The position numbers were made by a program, and so were the translations under genes. Shown in pieces: positions 6,920 through 9,858 of a stretch of 9,858 nucleotides of DNA; position 1 is the stretch's first letter; each line of letters begins with the position of its first letter. The DNA comes from Bacillota bacterium (GTDB lineage Bacteria > Bacillota > Clostridia > Peptostreptococcales > Anaerovoracaceae). Below the pieces are notes generated by a model, which saw only the letters and a program-made list of their open reading frames with translations, was not told where the DNA came from and did not search any database. Location of the stretch: NCBI GenBank assembly GCA_017936025.1, contig JAGBGL010000076.1:1-9858 (forward strand), read 5' to 3'.

Positions 6920-6937
6920 TCGTTACAAAAGTAACGA
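6920..6937 (-). promoter_or_regulatory. 18-bp palindrome in the bcd leader, candidate Rex operator
   Basis: TCGTTACTTTTGTAACGA is a perfect inverted repeat with 7-bp arms and a 4-bp centre. It lies about 16-33 bp downstream of the predicted start of transcription. Its 7-4-7 layout equals that of the clostridial Rex site TTGTTAAnnnnTTAACAA, and each arm matches at five of seven positions. Rex senses NADH/NAD+ and represses butyrate, hydrogen and alcohol genes in Clostridia, which fits this operon. Binding here would block elongation or open-complex escape. It could instead be the site of another regulator or an RNA hairpin in the roughly 110-nt leader. Confidence 0.5.
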
Positions 6938-6959
6938 CCATACATCTTTATTAGACCAC

Positions 6960-6968
6960 ATTATATCA
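6960..6968 (-). promoter_or_regulatory. Extended -10 promoter of bcd-etfBA
   Basis: TGATATAAT on the minus strand is a perfect -10 hexamer with the extended TGn element. No good -35 box lies 16-18 bp upstream, as is common with extended -10 promoters. Transcription would start near 6953, giving a leader of about 110 nt that contains the palindrome at 6920-6937. The rest of the 6844-7070 gap is AT-rich, and no strong terminator for fbp is visible in it. Confidence 0.7.
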
Positions 6969-7070
6969 ATTAATGCAAGTATTTTTCCGTATCTTTATAC
7001 AAATTTTGCCTTATATAGCAAATTAATATCAAGAACGCAGCACACGTGCATTATTGAACAAAATAATAGA

Positions 7071-9017
7071 TTAATATGTCTCCTGAAGACGTCCTGTGCG
7101 GTATGCATCAATCAGCATTTTCATGTCTTCGACCTGCTGTTCGAGTTCTCTGCCCTGATCGGAATTTCTTACCATCATACGTTTTGGAAGAACTTCCAGT
7201 GTAGTGATTTTAGGTGTATGGAACACCTGAGTTCCGTCCTCCCTCATAGGCTCATAAGGTTTGTGCTCGGCAAGTGCCATGAGCCATGAGTTAAAGATGA
7301 ATGTATATCCCGCAATACCTGTCTGCTTCTGATACGCCTTGGAAATACCTCCGTCGATTACGATTCTCTTTCCGCCGCCTCTTACAGGACTTTCACCGTC
7401 TTTGATTTTAACCGGCACATGTCCGTTAAGAATATGTGCTGTCTTAGGATCAAGGCCGAATTCTTCCAGCACTTTTTCACACATAGCTTTGTCATCTATC
7501 AGTTTATAATAAGGCATTGTGTGTTCCTTATGTGTTTTCTTATCAGCAATGAAGCATCTTTCGAATGTTGTCATCTGATCCTTACCGAACAGCGGTGAAT
7601 TTCCGGAAAGCCACAGGTACCACATGATATCCCCTGCTTTACCGGTTTCTTCATTGTTTCCTGTCATATAGTAAGCACTTCTTACCTGCTCTTCCAGATA
7701 ATCCATGTAAGCCTTACCTTTTTTAGTCACACCATTTACTGTACATTCCTGGAATTCTCCATCCTCTGTCATCGGAATACAGCCGTGGAACATCAGATTA
7801 CCATTATAGATTTTATAAAGGCTTCCGTGTGTGAACATAAACTGGATATGTCTCTGCAGCTTTTCACTCTGACGGAAAGAAGCTTCAATGGATTCCAGCA
7901 TTTCCTGCTCCTGCGGAGTCAGTCTGTACGGATCTTCCGGATCAATAGTAGGAAAATTCTTATCCCTCAGTTCATGCTCAACGCCTTTTATCATAACTGT
8001 GCCTTTTTCAAAGTCGATCTTGTCGAGGAGCATACGGTTTTCCATTTTGTATTCAGGATGATCCATTATAGTCTGGCCTTCAATTTTGAACTGACAAACT
8101 GCAATAGCTTTGTTCATCTTGGCAGCCAGTTCTTTGTTGACCGGTGCATAGATATTTTCTTCCAGTACTTTAGGTTTGAAATGTTCGCAAGGGTCATCAG
8201 CATAAGCTGTAGTCGCCAGCATAGCCAGAGGTCTCAGATTGATACCGTACCCTACTTCAAGCATATCAAAATTATTATAGCTGATATTCATTCTCAGTAC
8301 GTTTGTGATACAGCACCAGTTTCCTGTAGCCGCTCCCATCCATACAATGTCGTGATTTCCCCACTGGAAATCAACGTCATGATGTTCCATAAGGAAATCC
8401 ATGATCTTATCAGGATGCGCACCTCTGTCCCAGATATCTCCGATGATATGCAGCTTGTCCACCGCCAGATTACTGATCATATCCGCCATCTTGACAATAA
8501 ATTCTTCGGCAATGCCGCATTCTACGATGGATCTGATAATCGCACTGTAATACTGTGCTTTGTTCTCATCATCATCTGCATGCAGCAGTTCATCCATACT
8601 GTAAGCAAGATGCTTCGGCAGTCTTCTTCTTACCTTGGATCTTGTATATTTTGATGTTACAGACTTACAGATGGCAGTCAGCCTGAAAATAGCTGTTTTG
8701 CACCATCTGTCGAAATCCTCTTCAGATTTCTTTCTTCTTTTGATTTCCGCTTCCGCATTATAAATGAGCTGTGCCAGTTCTTTTCTTTCTTTTCTTGTCA
8801 GATCCGGACCGAACACTTCTTCTATTTTAGAGTAAATCACCCCGGAAGCACTCTTGATCATATGTACAAACGCTTCATACTCGCCATGCAGGTCACTCAA
8901 AAAGTATTCAGTCCCCTTTGGCAGGGCCAGAATCGCATTCAGGTTGATGAGTTCTGCAGAAGCCGCCTGGATGTTAGGATAATCTTTTGCTAAGTGGTTA
9001 AGAAATCTTGTATCCAT
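7071..9017 (-). CDS. fbp: Fructose-1,6-bisphosphatase, class III
   Basis: The enzyme hydrolyses fructose 1,6-bisphosphate to fructose 6-phosphate in gluconeogenesis, in the cytoplasm. The 648 residues are close to the 671 of the Bacillus subtilis class III enzyme. Metallophosphoesterase motifs are visible: SDLHGE (41-46), GDIWDRG (193-199) and GNHD (220-223), which supply metal ligands. Further conserved parts are FTHGSLYKIYNGN, the NGHVPV segment, and IDGGISKAYQ towards the C-terminus. A long charged helical insertion lies around residues 70-150, typical of this class. The ATG at 9017 follows AGAAGG by about 5 nt. The gene is 30 bp downstream of metA, so co-transcription is likely; the functional link between gluconeogenesis and methionine synthesis is not obvious. 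No clear intrinsic terminator follows it. Confidence 0.97.
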   Translation of the reverse strand: MDTRFLNHLAKDYPNIQAASAELINLNAILALPKGTEYFLSDLHGEYEAFVHMIKSASGVIYSKIEEVFGPDLTRKERKELAQLIYNAEAEIKRRKKSEEDFDRWCKTAIFRLTAICKSVTSKYTRSKVRRRLPKHLAYSMDELLHADDDENKAQYYSAIIRSIVECGIAEEFIVKMADMISNLAVDKLHIIGDIWDRGAHPDKIMDFLMEHHDVDFQWGNHDIVWMGAATGNWCCITNVLRMNISYNNFDMLEVGYGINLRPLAMLATTAYADDPCEHFKPKVLEENIYAPVNKELAAKMNKAIAVCQFKIEGQTIMDHPEYKMENRMLLDKIDFEKGTVMIKGVEHELRDKNFPTIDPEDPYRLTPQEQEMLESIEASFRQSEKLQRHIQFMFTHGSLYKIYNGNLMFHGCIPMTEDGEFQECTVNGVTKKGKAYMDYLEEQVRSAYYMTGNNEETGKAGDIMWYLWLSGNSPLFGKDQMTTFERCFIADKKTHKEHTMPYYKLIDDKAMCEKVLEEFGLDPKTAHILNGHVPVKIKDGESPVRGGGKRIVIDGGISKAYQKQTGIAGYTFIFNSWLMALAEHKPYEPMREDGTQVFHTPKITTLEVLPKRMMVRNSDQGRELEQQVEDMKMLIDAYRTGRLQETY

Positions 9018-9047
9018 ATTTTCCTTCTATCTCCGTTAAAACTATAG

Positions 9048-9858
9048 CTACTTTATCTGACTAAGATCATATGGTGTGGACTGATATACATAGTTATTCA
9101 GCCAGTTAGAGAACAGCAGATTCGCATGAGCTCTCCACCGGAACATAATGCCCTTGTCAGGATTGTCATCTTTGAAGTAGTTTGCAGGCACCTTAATATC
9201 GAGGCCCTTATTCATATCTCTCAGATATTCATTTTCCAGAGTTTCCCTGTCATATTCCTGATGTCCCAGAACAAAAATCTGACGTCCGTTTTCTGTAGAA
9301 ATAATATGCGGTCCCACTTCCGGAGATTCCGCCAGTATGCGCAGATTGTCATTCGCCGTTACTTCAGCCTTCACAATTTCCGTATGTCTGGAATGCGGTG
9401 CATAGAAAACTGAGTCAAACCCTCTTACAAGAGGATTATGCGGTCTGAGAACCTCATGCTCAAACACGCCGAAAACCTTTTCGTCCAGCAGGCGCTTATG
9501 TACACCATGGTAATAGTAAAGCGCAGCCTGTGCTCCCCAGCAGATGAACATATTGCTGTAAACATGTGTCTTGCACCATTCAAATATGTCGCACAGTTCT
9601 TCCCAGTAATCGACTTCTTCAAACGGCATCTGTTCTACAGGCGCACCTGTGAGAATCATTCCGTCAAAGTATTCATGCTTGATTTCATCAAGAGTCTTAT
9701 AAAAAGCATCCATATGCTCCTGTGAAATGTGTGTCGCTTCATGGGAATCCATCTGCACCAGTGTCATTTCAACCTGCAGCGGGCTGTTTGCCAGTACTCT
9801 CGCCAGCTGTGTTTCTGTAGCAATTTTAGTAGGCATCAGGTTCACAATAACAATTTTA
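9048..9858 (-). CDS. metA: Homoserine O-acetyltransferase, MetA family (5' end outside window)
   Basis: MetA acylates the hydroxyl of L-homoserine, the first committed step of methionine synthesis. The reading frame stays open to the right edge: codons before the GTG at 9845 give KIVI, matching the family's KVLILNLMP segment, so that GTG is internal and about 36 N-terminal residues are missing. The catalytic cysteine is in FICWGAQ (codon 9542-9540), and the His and Glu of the triad are in GHQEYD. The segment TGAPVEQ has glutamate (codon 9635-9633) at the position equal to residue 111 of the family. Glu there marks acetyl-CoA use, as in Bacillus cereus, while Gly marks succinyl-CoA use, as in Escherichia coli. 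The enzyme is therefore predicted to make O-acetylhomoserine (EC 2.3.1.31) despite the common 'succinyltransferase' label. It probably leads an operon with fbp; its promoter lies outside the window. Confidence 0.95.
   Translation of the reverse strand, partial: KIVIVNLMPTKIATETQLARVLANSPLQVEMTLVQMDSHEATHISQEHMDAFYKTLDEIKHEYFDGMILTGAPVEQMPFEEVDYWEELCDIFEWCKTHVYSNMFICWGAQAALYYYHGVHKRLLDEKVFGVFEHEVLRPHNPLVRGFDSVFYAPHSRHTEIVKAEVTANDNLRILAESPEVGPHIISTENGRQIFVLGHQEYDRETLENEYLRDMNKGLDIKVPANYFKDDNPDKGIMFRWRAHANLLFSNWLNNYVYQSTPYDLSQIK

Noticed and set aside
6844..6945. 34-residue N-terminal extension of the acyl-CoA dehydrogenase from ATG 6945
   Set aside because: There is no ribosome binding site before 6945, the extension does not resemble the family, and a strong site precedes ATG 6843.
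7039..7068. Weak inverted repeats after fbp (GCAC..GTGC and TTATT..AATAA) as a terminator
   Set aside because: The stems are four or five bases, the first with a two-base loop and no T-run; this is not enough for an intrinsic terminator.
7785..8654. A 289-codon plus-strand open frame opposite fbp
   Set aside because: It lies wholly antisense to a certain fbp gene, has no ribosome binding site or recognisable domain, and its composition is what a reverse-strand shadow gives.

Overview
The window looks like chromosome from an anaerobic, fermentative Firmicute of the class Clostridia. The evidence is a butyryl-CoA-dehydrogenase-type gene followed by etfB and etfA, a cysteine-rich [FeFe]-hydrogenase-like protein, a Firmicutes-type class III fructose-1,6-bisphosphatase, strong AGGAGG ribosome binding sites and a lysine riboswitch. 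A narrower placement, for example among amino-acid-fermenting Clostridia, is only a guess. Every convincing gene lies on the minus strand, so transcription runs from high to low coordinates. No tRNA, rRNA, CRISPR array, insertion sequence or phage gene was seen.

Layout in order of transcription. (1) 9858-7071: metA (its first ~36 codons lie beyond the right edge) and fbp are 30 bp apart and probably co-transcribed. (2) 7070-6844: a ~230-bp intergenic region with an extended -10 promoter and, just downstream, a perfect 7-4-7 palindrome resembling a Rex redox-repressor site. (3) 6843-3759: a compact acyl-CoA dehydrogenase - etfB - etfA operon, closed by a strong intrinsic terminator at 3698-3729. 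(4) 3633-2194: a separately transcribed [FeFe]-hydrogenase-like protein with atypical H-cluster motifs, closed by a hairpin at 2154-2180. (5) 2101-1772: a near-consensus promoter, a complete lysine riboswitch (aptamer, antiterminator and terminator) and the leader of the next gene. (6) 1771-125: an NhaC-family transporter, followed by two hairpins at the left edge.

How the genes may work together. The dehydrogenase and EtfAB probably form the complex that reduces crotonyl-CoA (or a similar enoyl-CoA) with NADH and can also reduce ferredoxin by flavin-based bifurcation. The neighbouring hydrogenase-like protein could exchange electrons with ferredoxin, though it is a separate transcription unit. 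The riboswitch reassigns the NhaC-family protein: the family is usually annotated as a Na+/H+ antiporter, but control by lysine points to lysine uptake (the LysW-type candidate transporters). MetA carries glutamate at the position that distinguishes acetyl-CoA from succinyl-CoA users, so it is predicted to make O-acetylhomoserine.

The most informative parts of the window are the riboswitch-transporter pair, the variant hydrogenase beside bcd-etfBA, and the palindrome in the bcd leader. No wholly unknown multi-gene system was found.
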